Shown piece by piece: positions 49,623 through 58,714 of a stretch of DNA of 64,000 nt (position 1 is its first letter; every line of letters begins with the position of its first letter). Source of the DNA: Cupriavidus yeoncheonensis (GTDB lineage Bacteria > Pseudomonadota > Gammaproteobacteria > Burkholderiales > Burkholderiaceae); NCBI RefSeq assembly GCF_905397275.1, contig NZ_CAJPUY010000002.1, positions 310,001-374,000 of the forward strand. The letters run 5' to 3'. Below the pieces are notes generated by a model. It had not been told where the DNA came from. It ran no database searches and worked only from the letters and a program-made list of their open reading frames with translations. The position numbers and the translations under genes are program-made.

Positions 49623-51878
49623 ATGAACCGCCGCTCCCAACGTACCCCCATCGCAACCGCGCTGATCGCGCTGTTTGCCGCGCCCGCTGCATCGCTTGCC
49701 CAGCAGGCACCCGCCACACCCGTGCAGCAGTCCGCGGCACCCGCCACGACGCTGCAGGAGGTGGTCGTCAATGGCGCGGCCTCGCGCGACGATTTCAACG
49801 CGGGCAAGAGCTCCATCAGCAAGCTGCCTGAAGACCTGCACGACGTGCCGCAATCGGTCACGATCGTGAACAAGGCCCTGATGGAATCGCAGGGGGTAAG
49901 TTCGCTGGCCGATGCGCTGCGCAATGTGCCGGGCATCACCATCGGCGGCGCCGAAGGCGGGCAGATCGGCAACAACATCAACCTGAACGGCTTCTCGGCC
50001 CGCACCGATATCTACCTGGACGGCTTCCGCGATCGCGGCCAGTACTACCGCGATACCTTTGCGCTCGATTCCGTCGAAGTGCTGATGGGCCCGTCGTCGA
50101 TGCTGTTCGGCCGCGGCTCCACCGGCGGCGTGATCAACCAGGCCACCAAGAAGCCGCAGATGAAGGCGGCCACCGAAGTGACGGGCTCGGTCACCACCAA
50201 TGGTCTGGTGCGCGCCACGGCCGACTACAACACGCCCACGGGCGATACCTCGGCCTTCCGCATCTCGGCCATGGCGCAGGACGGGCGGCCCAGCACGCGT
50301 GACGAGATGACGGTGCAGGATTTCGGCATTGCGCCGTCGTGGCGGTTCGGCATCGGCACGCCCACGGAAATCACCCTGTCGGCGCTGCTGCAGCACAACC
50401 ACGACATGCCGGACTATGGCTTCTCGAACCTGAACGGCCATCCGACCAATGTCGACCGCAACACCTTCTACGGCTTCACCGACGACCGCACCAACCAGGA
50501 CGTCGCCTCGCTGAGCGCCGGCATCACGCACAAGTTCTCGCCCAACCTGCGCCTGCGCAACCAGACGCAGTTCAACTACGTGGAAACCGACGCGCGGGAA
50601 ACGGCGCCGAACTCGGTCGGCTCGGTCAGTGCACGCGGCTTCACGCCGCTGACCACCAGTACCCTGCCGCTGGACCAGCTGTTCGTGCGCCTGCAGAGCC
50701 ACGACCGCAAGATCCGCGACTATTCGATCTTCAACCAGACCGAGCTGACGGCCAACTTCGACACCGGCTCCGTCAAGCACACGCTGCTCATGGGCGCGGA
50801 GATTGGCCATGACGGCTACAACAACCAGAACTACTACCGCAACGGCAGCTGCAACGGCGTCGCGCTGAACCCGGCCGCGACCTCGACCGCGGCCGCCGGC
50901 ACGTCGGGCTTCGTCGCCTGCGAGCCGCTGGTCAACCCGACCTACACGGCATCGCCGGCCAACGTGCCGACCAGCACCGGCAACCTGCAAGGCGGCTCGG
51001 CCAACACCCTCGCCGCCTACCTGAACGATTCGATCGAGTTCACCAAGCAATGGAAGGCCGTCGCAGGCTTGCGCTACGACCGCTACATCGCCAGCATCAG
51101 CAATTCGATCAACTCGACGAACACGCTGGGCAATACCGCGCTGGCCAGCGCCGACCAGACCGTCAACTACACCAGCGTGCGCCTGGGTGGCATCTGGCAG
51201 CCGACCGAAGCCCAGTCCTACTATGTGTCGTATGGCACGTCGTTCAACCCGTCGCTGGAGCAGCTGGTCGGCACCGTCGGCCAGCAGAGCCTGGACCCGG
51301 AGAAGAACAAGTCGTATGAAGTGGGCGGCAAGTGGGACCTGATGGGCGGCGACCTGTCGCTGACCTCGGCGGTGTTCCAGATCACCAAGGACAATGCCCG
51401 CAGCCAGATCGACGCCACCACCTACGCGCTGTCCGGCAAGATCCGCGTGAAGGGTTTCCGCGCCGGCGCCACGGGACATATCACCAACAAGTGGCAGGTG
51501 TTCGCAGGCTATACCTACCTGGACGGCGAGATCATCAACGGCATCGCCACCGGCACGACCGGCAAGGTGCCCACCAACACCCCCAAGCACACCGCCACGG
51601 CCTGGACCAGCTACACCTTCCTGCCCAACTGGGAGGTCGGCGGCGGCGCCTTCTATATGTCGGAGCGCTTTGCCAACAACACCAATACGGTCCAGGTGGG
51701 CAGCTTCGTGCGCTGGGATGGCATGCTGGCCTACCACCAGCCGAAGTACGATGTGCGCCTGAACCTGTTCAACATCTTCGACAAGAAGTATTACGATGCG
51801 CTGATCCAGTCCGACGGCGGACGCTCGGTGCCGGGCACCGGCCGCACCGCCATGCTGTCGTTCACCTATCGCATGTAA
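49623..51878 (+). CDS. TonB-dependent siderophore receptor (Fiu/PiuA-like)
   Basis: A 751-residue outer-membrane barrel. The signal peptide is MNRRSQRTPIATALIALFAA, cleaved near SLAQQ. The plug domain (about 60-165) has LPEDLHDVPQSVTIVNKALM and SLADALRNVPGITIGGAEGG, then VEVLMGPSSMLFGRGSTGGVINQ. The barrel ends LNLFNIFDKKYYDALI and finally TAMLSFTYRM. It is followed 19 nt later by a PiuC-like hydroxylase gene, the pairing seen in Fiu/PiuA catecholate siderophore systems, so a catecholate or xenosiderophore ligand is likely. Confidence 0.93.
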   Translation: MNRRSQRTPIATALIALFAAPAASLAQQAPATPVQQSAAPATTLQEVVVNGAASRDDFNAGKSSISKLPEDLHDVPQSVTIVNKALMESQGVSSLADALRNVPGITIGGAEGGQIGNNINLNGFSARTDIYLDGFRDRGQYYRDTFALDSVEVLMGPSSMLFGRGSTGGVINQATKKPQMKAATEVTGSVTTNGLVRATADYNTPTGDTSAFRISAMAQDGRPSTRDEMTVQDFGIAPSWRFGIGTPTEITLSALLQHNHDMPDYGFSNLNGHPTNVDRNTFYGFTDDRTNQDVASLSAGITHKFSPNLRLRNQTQFNYVETDARETAPNSVGSVSARGFTPLTTSTLPLDQLFVRLQSHDRKIRDYSIFNQTELTANFDTGSVKHTLLMGAEIGHDGYNNQNYYRNGSCNGVALNPAATSTAAAGTSGFVACEPLVNPTYTASPANVPTSTGNLQGGSANTLAAYLNDSIEFTKQWKAVAGLRYDRYIASISNSINSTNTLGNTALASADQTVNYTSVRLGGIWQPTEAQSYYVSYGTSFNPSLEQLVGTVGQQSLDPEKNKSYEVGGKWDLMGGDLSLTSAVFQITKDNARSQIDATTYALSGKIRVKGFRAGATGHITNKWQVFAGYTYLDGEIINGIATGTTGKVPTNTPKHTATAWTSYTFLPNWEVGGGAFYMSERFANNTNTVQVGSFVRWDGMLAYHQPKYDVRLNLFNIFDKKYYDALIQSDGGRSVPGTGRTAMLSFTYRM

Positions 51879-51897
51879 GCCCGCAAGGAAAGCCGCC

Positions 51898-52584
51898 ATG
51901 CTGGTCGTCATCCCCCAGGTCCTCAACGCCGAACAGGTCGGCGCCGTGCGCGAACGGCTGGAACAGGCGGGCGATGCCTGGGTCGACGGCCGCGTCACGG
52001 CCGGCTACTCGGGCGCGCCGGTCAAGTTCAACCAGCAGATCGACGAACGCTCGGACGTGGCGCTGGAGTGCCAGCGCCTGATCCTTGGCATGCTCGAGCG
52101 CAACCCGCGCTTCATCAGCGCCGCGCTGCCCAATATCGTCTATCCGCCGATGTTCAACCGCTACAGCGAGGGCATGACGTTCGGCGCCCATGTGGACGGC
52201 AGCGTACGCATCCATCCGCACGACGGGCGCAAGCTGCGCACCGACATCTCGGCCACGCTGTTCCTGTCGCCGCGCGACAGCTATGACGGCGGCGAGCTGC
52301 AGGTGCAGGACACCTACGGCATGCACGCGGTCAAGCTCGAGGCTGGCGACATGGTGGTCTACCCGGCCACCAGCCTGCACCAGGTCACGCCGATCACGCG
52401 CGGCACGCGCGTAGCCAGCTTCTTCTGGATCCAGAGCCTGGTGCGCGACGACACCCAGCGCGCGCTGCTGTTCGACATGGATAACGCCATCCAGCGCCTG
52501 AACCAGACCGGCGCCGATGAAGACGCGCGTCGGACCCTGGTGGGCTGCTACCACAACCTGCTGAGGCAGTGGAGCGAGACCTGA
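51898..52584 (+). CDS. piuC: PKHD-type Fe(II)/2-oxoglutarate hydroxylase (PiuC/YbiX)
   Basis: A 228-residue dioxygenase starting MLVVIPQVLNAEQVGAVRERL. The iron triad is H-x-D in FGAHVDGSVRIHP and a distal His in SLHQVTPITRGTR; RVASFFWIQSLVRDD ends the barrel, with the 2-oxoglutarate Arg in GTRVA. YbiX/PiuC lies beside Fiu/PiuA receptors in many genera, and its substrate is not established; it may modify siderophores. It is 19 nt after the receptor gene and probably co-transcribed. Confidence 0.92.
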   Translation: MLVVIPQVLNAEQVGAVRERLEQAGDAWVDGRVTAGYSGAPVKFNQQIDERSDVALECQRLILGMLERNPRFISAALPNIVYPPMFNRYSEGMTFGAHVDGSVRIHPHDGRKLRTDISATLFLSPRDSYDGGELQVQDTYGMHAVKLEAGDMVVYPATSLHQVTPITRGTRVASFFWIQSLVRDDTQRALLFDMDNAIQRLNQTGADEDARRTLVGCYHNLLRQWSET

Positions 52585-52610
52585 GCCGGTTCAATGCCGT
52601 GACAGAAGGA

Positions 52611-52646
52611 AAAAAGGCCGGGCGGTTACACACCGCCCGGCCTTTT
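52611..52646. terminator. Bidirectional terminator between piuC and the second receptor
   Basis: A 16-bp stem (AAAAAGGCCGGGCGGT with its complement) around a short loop TACAC, with A-runs and T-runs at the outer ends. It serves both convergent genes. Confidence 0.92.
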
Positions 52647-52672
52647 TGCTGGCTGCCGGTTTCCGTACTGCC

Positions 52673-54814
52673 TTACATCCGGTAGCGGATCGTCGCCATG
52701 ACGCTGCGCGGTGCGCCCGGCATATTCAGGTTGGGATTGGTACCGTGCGCCGAGACGATGTAGCTCTTGTCGAACAGGTTGTACAGGTTCAACTGGGCCT
52801 CGAAGGCGCCGCGGCGATACCAGGCCATCATGTCGGCCGTGACATAGCCGGGCAGCGTCACGGTATTGGCCGGATCGGCGTAGCGCGCGCCCACCATGTT
52901 CAGGCCGGCGCCCACGCCAAAGCCATAGCCCAGGCTCTTGGTCAGCCAGACGTTGCCCGAATGCTTGGGCGTGATCGTGGCGCGCTTGCCCTGGAACGCC
53001 GCCGACGACTTGGTCACTTCGGTGTCCAGGTAGGCGTAGCCGGCGAGGAAGCGCCAGCCGCCACCGAGCTCGGCCGCGCCCGAGAGCTCCACGCCGTCGG
53101 TGCGCTGCTCGCCGATCGGGATCAGCGCCGTGGCGGTGGCGTTGGCCACTTTCATATTGGTGCGCTCCAGGCGGAAGACCGAGACCGTGGCGCTGGCCTT
53201 GCCGTCCAGGAAATCGTACTTGGCCCCGACTTCGGTGTTGTTGGTGGTCTCGGGCGCCAGTTGCGTGTTGTTGGCCGCGAGCGCGAACGCCTCGCCTGAC
53301 GGCTGGAACGACTTGCTCCACGACACGTAGTAGGACTGTGCCTTCGTCGGCTGCCAGACCAGGCCGGCGCGCGGACTCCACGCGTTGTCGGTGCGCGACA
53401 GGTTCGGCTGGCCGGCGATGTTCTGGCGGGTCTCCTGCTCGAAGCGGTCGTAGCGCAGGCCCACCAGTGCCTTCCATTGCTCGCTGAGGGTCAGCATGTC
53501 CTGCGTGTAGAACGCCAGGGTATTGAAGACGCCCAGGTTGTTGGTAGCCGGCGTGCCCGGCGCCAGGCGCGCCAGCGTGGGCAGCACCGGATTGAACAGG
53601 TCGAAGTTCGCTACCTGCCCGTTGGCACCTAGCACGGGCCTGGTGTTGTTGACCTGGTTCTTGTTCTGCTGGCCGATCTCCACGCCGTACAGCAGCTCGT
53701 GCTGCATGCTGAGGATGCTGGCCTTCTGCGTCAGGTCGGTCTGGTTGAACCAGCCATGCTCCTCGCGGCCGACATTGCCGTGGTTCATGGTGAAGGTCTG
53801 GGCCGCCTCGTTGACCGTACTGGTCAGCGTGTTGTTGCGGTCCAGCGAATAGTGGTAATAGCGCGTGGCATTGCGGATCGACCAGTTGTCGTTGAAGCGG
53901 TGGTTGATCGTCGCCGTGCCCGAGTACACGCGCGACTGCGAGTAGTCGGCATCGCGCGCGTTGGCCGCGCCGTAGTAGCGCGAGGCCGGCACGTCGACCG
54001 GACGGCCCTTGTAGGCCGGGATGCCGAAGTCCGTCACGCGGCGGTCCTCGAGATAGTCGGCCTGCAGCAGCACGGTGGTCTCGGGCGCGATTCGCAGTTC
54101 GAGCGACGGCGCAATGGCCTTGCGATCGAGGAACTGCTGCGAGCGGTAGCTGTTGGCCTTCTCCACGGCCCCGGTCACGCGGAATGCGGCGGCACCATCG
54201 GCGAACACGCGGCCGACGTCAGCCTCGGCGCGGCGGTCGGCCCACATGCCGTAGCTGAGCGCGAAGTCGGTTACGTCGATGCCCGGCTTCTTGGTCACGC
54301 GGTTGATCAGGCCGCCCGAGGAGCCGCGGCCGTAGAGCACCGCCGCCGGCCCCTTGATGACTTCGACCCGGTCTACGTTGGACAGGTCGCGGAAATACAG
54401 CGCATCGTCGCGGATGCCGTCGACGAACTGGTCGGCAATCGCGGTAAAGCCGCGGATCGACACCTGGTCACGCTGGCCGTCGCCGGTGGAGAACGACACC
54501 CCCGGCACGTTCTTCAGGGCATCCTGCATCGAGGTGGCGTGCTGGTCGCGCATGACATCGGCCGTGACCACGTTGACCGTTTGCGGGACGTCGCGCAGCG
54601 GCGCCTCGGTCTTGGTGGCGCTGACCGTCTTGGACGGGTTATAGCCGCTCCCCAGGTCCTGGCTGGCGTCGGCCCTGACCGTGACCTCGGGAAGGCTCTG
54701 CTGAGGCGCCGCAGCAGCACCGGCCTCCTGGGCATGGACGATGCCGGCCAGCATGGGCTGGCAGGCGAATACCGTCAGAACGGCGCGGTGTACCGGATGC
54801 AGTTTAAGGCTCAT
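52673..54814 (-). CDS. TonB-dependent siderophore receptor
   Basis: A 713-residue outer-membrane receptor from ATG 54814 (AGGGAA site); the open frame extends 36 codons upstream but runs through the Fur-box region. The signal peptide is MSLKLHPVHRAVLTVFACQP, cleaved near VHAQE. The plug has LRDVPQTVNVVTADVM, SMQDALKNVPGVSFSTGDGQ and VEVIKGPAAVLYGRGSSGGLINR. The barrel closes NLYNLFDKSYIVSAHGTNP and ends RSVMATIRYRM. The family transports ferric siderophores; the ligand is unknown. It is convergent with piuC and shares the terminator. Confidence 0.93.
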   Translation of the reverse strand: MSLKLHPVHRAVLTVFACQPMLAGIVHAQEAGAAAAPQQSLPEVTVRADASQDLGSGYNPSKTVSATKTEAPLRDVPQTVNVVTADVMRDQHATSMQDALKNVPGVSFSTGDGQRDQVSIRGFTAIADQFVDGIRDDALYFRDLSNVDRVEVIKGPAAVLYGRGSSGGLINRVTKKPGIDVTDFALSYGMWADRRAEADVGRVFADGAAAFRVTGAVEKANSYRSQQFLDRKAIAPSLELRIAPETTVLLQADYLEDRRVTDFGIPAYKGRPVDVPASRYYGAANARDADYSQSRVYSGTATINHRFNDNWSIRNATRYYHYSLDRNNTLTSTVNEAAQTFTMNHGNVGREEHGWFNQTDLTQKASILSMQHELLYGVEIGQQNKNQVNNTRPVLGANGQVANFDLFNPVLPTLARLAPGTPATNNLGVFNTLAFYTQDMLTLSEQWKALVGLRYDRFEQETRQNIAGQPNLSRTDNAWSPRAGLVWQPTKAQSYYVSWSKSFQPSGEAFALAANNTQLAPETTNNTEVGAKYDFLDGKASATVSVFRLERTNMKVANATATALIPIGEQRTDGVELSGAAELGGGWRFLAGYAYLDTEVTKSSAAFQGKRATITPKHSGNVWLTKSLGYGFGVGAGLNMVGARYADPANTVTLPGYVTADMMAWYRRGAFEAQLNLYNLFDKSYIVSAHGTNPNLNMPGAPRSVMATIRYRM

Positions 54815-54844
54815 TTCCCTGTAATTTTTTGTAATGCTATCGAC

Positions 54845-54866
54845 AAAATGCGACGCATTATCATTT
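54845..54866 (-). promoter_or_regulatory. Candidate Fur box upstream of the second receptor
   Basis: On the minus strand AAATGATAATGCG is followed by TCGCATTTT. It contains the hexamer GATAAT and the inverted arms AATGCG and CGCATT around one base, 31-52 nt upstream of the receptor ATG. The position and palindromy fit an operator for Fur, which is encoded in the same window. Confidence 0.55.
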
Positions 54867-54964
54867 ACAGGGAGGAATAGGTCAAATTTGCGGACAAATA
54901 TCCGCATTTGCCTTGCGGACAAGGAACGTGTTACGTCACATTCGGATCAGGCGCCCGCGACTTC

Positions 54965-55843
54965 TCACCCGAACTGTTCTGCCAGCGCGTGGCGCGCCGC
55001 GGCGATGAAATCCGGTTCGCCGCGCCTGGCCGGCAACAGGAAAAATTCCGCTTCCGGCAGGGCTGGCAGGCCGAGCCTGCGCTGGCCGGCGGCATCCAGC
55101 GGCGCCACTCCCGGGCCAATCGCCGACGCATTGAGGCAGGAAAGGCCAAGCCCCGCGGCCAGTGCCAGGTGCAATCCGGCCACGCCCGACGCCGAGTGCG
55201 CGATCTCGAAGTGACGATGCTTGCGCACCAGCAGCTTCACCACGAACTGGTGCAGCGAGCAGGAGTCGGGCAACAGCACGAGCGGCAGCACCGGCGGCAG
55301 GTTGCCGGCCTCCCCTTGCGCAGTCACCCATGACAGCGACTCGCGCCGCAGCAGTGTCCCGCGCCGTGCCGCCGCCTGGCCGCGCGTGCCGACGATACGC
55401 ATGCTCAGGCCGATATCGAAGGCGTCCATGTCCGCCGTGGCGTCGATCACGGCGCTCTTCATCACCGTGACGTGCAGGCGCAGCAGCGGGTGGCGCTCGC
55501 GCAGGCGGCGCAGCATGCCGGCGATCTCCGCCGGCCGGAAGTAATCGGTCACCGCGAGCCGCAACTCCCCTTCCAGCACGCGGCCGCGCAGCTCCTGCAG
55601 CGCCATGTCGTTAAGGGCCAGGATGCGCCGCGCATGCTCCAGCAGCCGCGTCCCCGCCGGCGTCGGCGCCGCGCCTTTCCGGCCGCGCGTGAGCAGCGGC
55701 ACGCCGGCGCGCTCCTCCAGTTTGCGCAACTGCTCGCTGACGGAAGACTGCGACAGGAACAGCCGGGGCGCGGCCGCGGACAGGCTGCCGCTGTCGGCTA
55801 CCGTGACGAAGGTGCGCAACTGGTCGGTGTCGAATCCGCGCAT
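54965..55843 (-). CDS. LysR-family transcriptional regulator
   Basis: A 292-residue LysR protein from ATG 55843 (GGGGGATT upstream); the longer frame is not favoured. The HTH is in DTDQLRTFVTVADSGSLSAAAPRLFLSQSSVSEQLRKLEE (residues 4-44). The effector domain follows; it includes RESLSWVTAQGEAG and SCSLHQFVVKLLV. It is divergent from the tautomerase gene with a 128-nt gap, a typical LysR-target layout. The effector is unknown. Confidence 0.88.
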   Translation of the reverse strand: MRGFDTDQLRTFVTVADSGSLSAAAPRLFLSQSSVSEQLRKLEERAGVPLLTRGRKGAAPTPAGTRLLEHARRILALNDMALQELRGRVLEGELRLAVTDYFRPAEIAGMLRRLRERHPLLRLHVTVMKSAVIDATADMDAFDIGLSMRIVGTRGQAAARRGTLLRRESLSWVTAQGEAGNLPPVLPLVLLPDSCSLHQFVVKLLVRKHRHFEIAHSASGVAGLHLALAAGLGLSCLNASAIGPGVAPLDAAGQRRLGLPALPEAEFFLLPARRGEPDFIAAARHALAEQFG

Positions 55844-55971
55844 GGCAATCCCCCGATTCCTGATGATCCTGTTGATTCGGAGAATCCGATGGTTCATATC
55901 GGAACTTCCCGCTTTTCCGATATTACACCGTCACCTACCATGACATCACCGACGCAAACAGGAGCCCAGCC

Positions 55972-56364
55972 ATGCCCCACATCAACCTGCAGATCTCCGG
56001 CCAGCCCGACGCCGCCCTCACCCGCCGCAGCGCCGCCGCGGTGGCCGAACTCACGCAGCTCGTGCTCGGCAAGAAACCCGACGTCATCGCCATCGCGGTC
56101 CAGTACGTGCCGCGCGAGCAGTGGATCATCGGCGGCGAGCCGCTGTCCGAAACCGGGCGCAATGCCTTCCATCTCGATATCAGCGTGACCGATGAAACCA
56201 ATACCAAGGCGGAGAAGGCCGCGTACCTGAAAGCCGTGTTCGAAGCCCTGTCCGAGCTGATCGGCAATGTGCATCCGGTCTCGTATATCCACGTGATCGA
56301 TGCGCGTGCCGCGGCCTATGGGTATGGCGGGCTGACGCAGGAGTACCGGCATCAGCATGGCTGA
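55972..56364 (+). CDS. Tautomerase-superfamily protein
   Basis: A 130-residue protein starting MPHINLQISGQPDAAL; removal of Met would leave the N-terminal Pro that acts as general base in 4-oxalocrotonate tautomerases. It is about twice the length of the 62-residue 4-OT, close to the MIF/cis-CaaD-like size class. The later half has ALSELIGNVHPVSYIHVIDARAAAYGYGG. Substrate unknown. The gene is likely controlled by the divergent LysR regulator. Confidence 0.82.
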   Translation: MPHINLQISGQPDAALTRRSAAAVAELTQLVLGKKPDVIAIAVQYVPREQWIIGGEPLSETGRNAFHLDISVTDETNTKAEKAAYLKAVFEALSELIGNVHPVSYIHVIDARAAAYGYGGLTQEYRHQHG

Positions 56365-56387
56365 GTGAACACAGCGGCGAGCCGGGC

Positions 56388-56413
56388 CCGCTCTCCCATG
56401 CATGGGAGAGCGG
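56388..56413. repeat. Perfect 26-bp palindrome
   Basis: CCGCTCTCCCATG is followed directly by its complement CATGGGAGAGCGG. It lies 24 nt after the tautomerase stop. No T-run follows, so it is not a standard terminator. The arm GGGAGAGCGG also occurs beside the small hairpin at 3,944-3,966, which suggests a dispersed extragenic palindrome. Confidence 0.8.
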
Positions 56414-56569
56414 AGAAACCAATGCGGAAGCATGCCCCACGAGCCACGTACAGGCTGACGGGACAATTCCCCCCTTAATCCCGCTCCCTGCTTCTTGTAG
56501 ATTGATGGCTTGTCAACCAGTGTGAGCGTGTGCCGTCAGCCGCACCACCCGCCACAAGGAATAGCCACC

Positions 56570-57403
56570 ATGAAACATGTCACCCTGCCCGATGGCGAGC
56601 GCGTGCCCGCGCTTGGCATGGGAACGTGGAATATGGGCGAACACCCCGCCGCGCGTGCCGAGGAGATCGCCACGCTGCGGCTGGGCCTGGACCTGGGGCT
56701 GAGCCTGATCGATACCGCCGAAATGTATGGCGAGGGCCAGTCCGAAGAGATGATCGGCGAGGCCATCGCCGGCCGGCGCGACGAGGTCTTCCTGGTCAGC
56801 AAGGTCTACCCGCACAACGCCAGCCGGCGCGGCACCGTGGCCGCGTGCGAACGCAGCCTGCGCCGCCTTGGCACCGACCGCATCGACCTCTACCTGCTGC
56901 ACTGGCGCGGCGGCATCGCGCTGGAGGAAACCGTGCAGGCGCTGCAAGGCCTGCAGCGCGACGGCAAGATCCGCCACTATGGCGTGAGCAACCTTGACCT
57001 GTCCGATATGGAGGAGTTGTGGGCCGTTCCCGGCGGCGACCAGGTTGCGGTCAACCAGCTGCTCTACAACCTGACCCGCCGTGGCATCGAATGGGACCTG
57101 CTGCCCTGGATGCACGCGCGTGGCGTGCCGGCGATGGCCTACTCGCCGATCGAGCAGGCGCGGCTGGTGCGGCATCCGAAGCTGGTGCGCTTCGCGCAGG
57201 CCAACGGCATGACGCCGGTTCACGTCGCGCTGGCCTGGCTGCTTGCGCGCGACGACATCATCGCAATCCCGAAGACCGGACACCGCGAACGCCTGCGCGA
57301 GAACTTCGGCGCGCTGCAGCACCCGCTCACGCCGCAACAACTGCAGGAACTCGACCGCCTGTTCCCGCCGCCGGGCGGACCCGGGCCGCTGGAAATGCTG
57401 TAG
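56570..57403 (+). CDS. Aldo/keto reductase
   Basis: A 277-residue NADPH-dependent reductase from ATG 56570. It starts [20 protein letters not shown]. The catalytic tetrad is visible: Asp and Tyr in [16 protein letters not shown], Lys in [10 protein letters not shown], His in [10 protein letters not shown]. The C-terminal [18 protein letters not shown] binds the cofactor phosphate. Substrate not known. AAGGAATAGCCACC precedes the start. Confidence 0.92.
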   Translation: MKHVTLPDGERVPALGMGTWNMGEHPAARAEEIATLRLGLDLGLSLIDTAEMYGEGQSEEMIGEAIAGRRDEVFLVSKVYPHNASRRGTVAACERSLRRLGTDRIDLYLLHWRGGIALEETVQALQGLQRDGKIRHYGVSNLDLSDMEELWAVPGGDQVAVNQLLYNLTRRGIEWDLLPWMHARGVPAMAYSPIEQARLVRHPKLVRFAQANGMTPVHVALAWLLARDDIIAIPKTGHRERLRENFGALQHPLTPQQLQELDRLFPPPGGPGPLEML

Positions 57404-57436
57404 CGGGCCGCCGGCCTTAGTGAGTGTTAATGCGTG

Positions 57437-57883
57437 TTATTGCGTGCGCGCGATATAGCGCTCGCGATCGACGTAGCGCGTCAGGTAGGCGCGCGCCTTC
57501 TCGCGCGTGTCGGTGGTGACGCGGTCGGCCGCCTGGCGAGCGCCGGACTTGCCGTGCGAGGACACCATCTGGCCACCGAGATAGGTGCCGAAGGCATCGT
57601 GCATGGCCTTCAGTTCGCCGTTGCACGCAGCCAGCGCCGAGGACACCACGTCTTTGGTCTGCGCCTTGCCGGACACACCTGCGTCGGCCTGGTGCTGCAC
57701 GCAATCCATGTAGCGGGCACGCAGCGCCTGCCAGCCGTTGTCGGCGTTCGTGCCCGCGCTGGCGGCATTGGTGGCGTTGGCGGCCTCGCCCGCATCGGGC
57801 GCGGGCGGTTGCGACCCGCAGGCACCGAGCAGCGCGGCGAGCAGCAGGATGGAAAGCTTGGGGGCATGGAGGATCGTCTTCAT
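57437..57883 (-). CDS. Small periplasmic or outer-membrane lipoprotein of unknown function
   Basis: A 148-residue lipoprotein from ATG 57883. The signal peptide is MKTILHAPKLSILLLAALLG, with lipobox LLGAC. After an Ala/Asn-rich linker (25-45) there is a helical domain with two cysteines (YMDCVQHQAD and LAACNGELKAM) that may form a disulfide, as in LprI-like proteins. The end is a basic helix (KARAYLTRYVDRERYIARTQ). I do not recognise the family. It is divergent from the SYLF gene. Confidence 0.68.
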   Translation of the reverse strand: MKTILHAPKLSILLLAALLGACGSQPPAPDAGEAANATNAASAGTNADNGWQALRARYMDCVQHQADAGVSGKAQTKDVVSSALAACNGELKAMHDAFGTYLGGQMVSSHGKSGARQAADRVTTDTREKARAYLTRYVDRERYIARTQ

Positions 57884-58052
57884 GCGTCGGGACTGTACCG
57901 CAGCGTGCGCATCCTCGCCGCGCCAAAGTCGACCATACGCCACAACATTAACAAATGGAAACGACTTCAACGTGTTGCATACGGTCCGCGATTGGTCCGC
58001 AAGCGGCCGGGCACTATGCTTCAAAGAACACAAACAAGCAGAAGGAGATCCC

Positions 58053-58631
58053 ATGAAGCGCCGCTCATTCCTCCAAACTGGTGCGGGTCTTGTCCTGGGC
58101 AGCCTGTCGCTGGTTGCCTGCACCACCACGGGCCCCGAGGCGAAAAGTGACAAGGCCGCGCAGCGCCGCGAACTGGATTCCGGCGTGGATGGCACGCTCA
58201 GCCGTCTCTACAGCACCGTCAATGGCTCGCGTGACCTGGCGAACAAGGCGCGCGGCATCCTGGTCTTCCCCAAGACACTGACGGCGGGCTTCGTCGTCGG
58301 CGGCGAGTATGGCGATGGCGCGCTGCGCTCGGGCGGTGCCACGCGCGGCTACTACCGCCTGATCGCGGGCTCCGTCGGCTGGCAGATCGGCGCGCAGTCC
58401 AAGTCCATCATCCTGATGTTCCTGACGCAGGACGCCTACGAGAAGTTCGTGCGCAGCAACGGCTGGACCGCCGGCGTTGACGCCACCGTGGCACTGGCAA
58501 CCGTTGGCGCCAACGGCGTGCTGGACACCAACACGGCGCAGCATCCGATCGTCGGTTTTGTCATGACCAATGCCGGCCTGATGGCCGGACTGAGCCTCGA
58601 AGGCAGCAAGATCACCAAGCTCGATCTGTAG
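58053..58631 (+). CDS. SYLF/Ysc84-type lipid-binding lipoprotein
   Basis: A 192-residue exported protein from ATG 58053 (GAAGGAGATC site). The N-terminus [20 protein letters not shown] carries two arginines near RRSF, a Tat-like pattern, and a lipobox SLVAC. The SYLF domain (about 50-190) has [40 protein letters not shown] and ending [16 protein letters not shown] domains bind lipids in other organisms; the bacterial role is unknown. Confidence 0.83.
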   Translation: MKRRSFLQTGAGLVLGSLSLVACTTTGPEAKSDKAAQRRELDSGVDGTLSRLYSTVNGSRDLANKARGILVFPKTLTAGFVVGGEYGDGALRSGGATRGYYRLIAGSVGWQIGAQSKSIILMFLTQDAYEKFVRSNGWTAGVDATVALATVGANGVLDTNTAQHPIVGFVMTNAGLMAGLSLEGSKITKLDL

Positions 58632-58636
58632 CGCGC

Positions 58637-58671
58637 CACCACGTGGTGCCGCCGTTTTTTCCGGCGGCACC
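58637..58671 (+). other. Overlapping palindrome and hairpin after the SYLF gene
   Basis: The perfect 12-bp palindrome CACCACGTGGTG (58,637-58,648) overlaps a 10-bp stem GGTGCCGCCG (58,645-58,654) with CGGCGGCACC (58,662-58,671), whose loop is TTTTTTC. The first hairpin followed by CCGCCGTTTTTT resembles a terminator, while the second hides the T-run in its loop. The two cannot form together. Confidence 0.5.
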
Positions 58672-58714
58672 GCGGCGACCGGATAGAATTCGTCCCTTTG
58701 GCCGAATTCCTCCC

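Noticed and set aside
49620..51998. 792-residue open frame opposite the first TonB-dependent receptor gene
   Set aside because: It is the antisense shadow of a clear receptor gene, rich in Gly, Ala, Arg and His.
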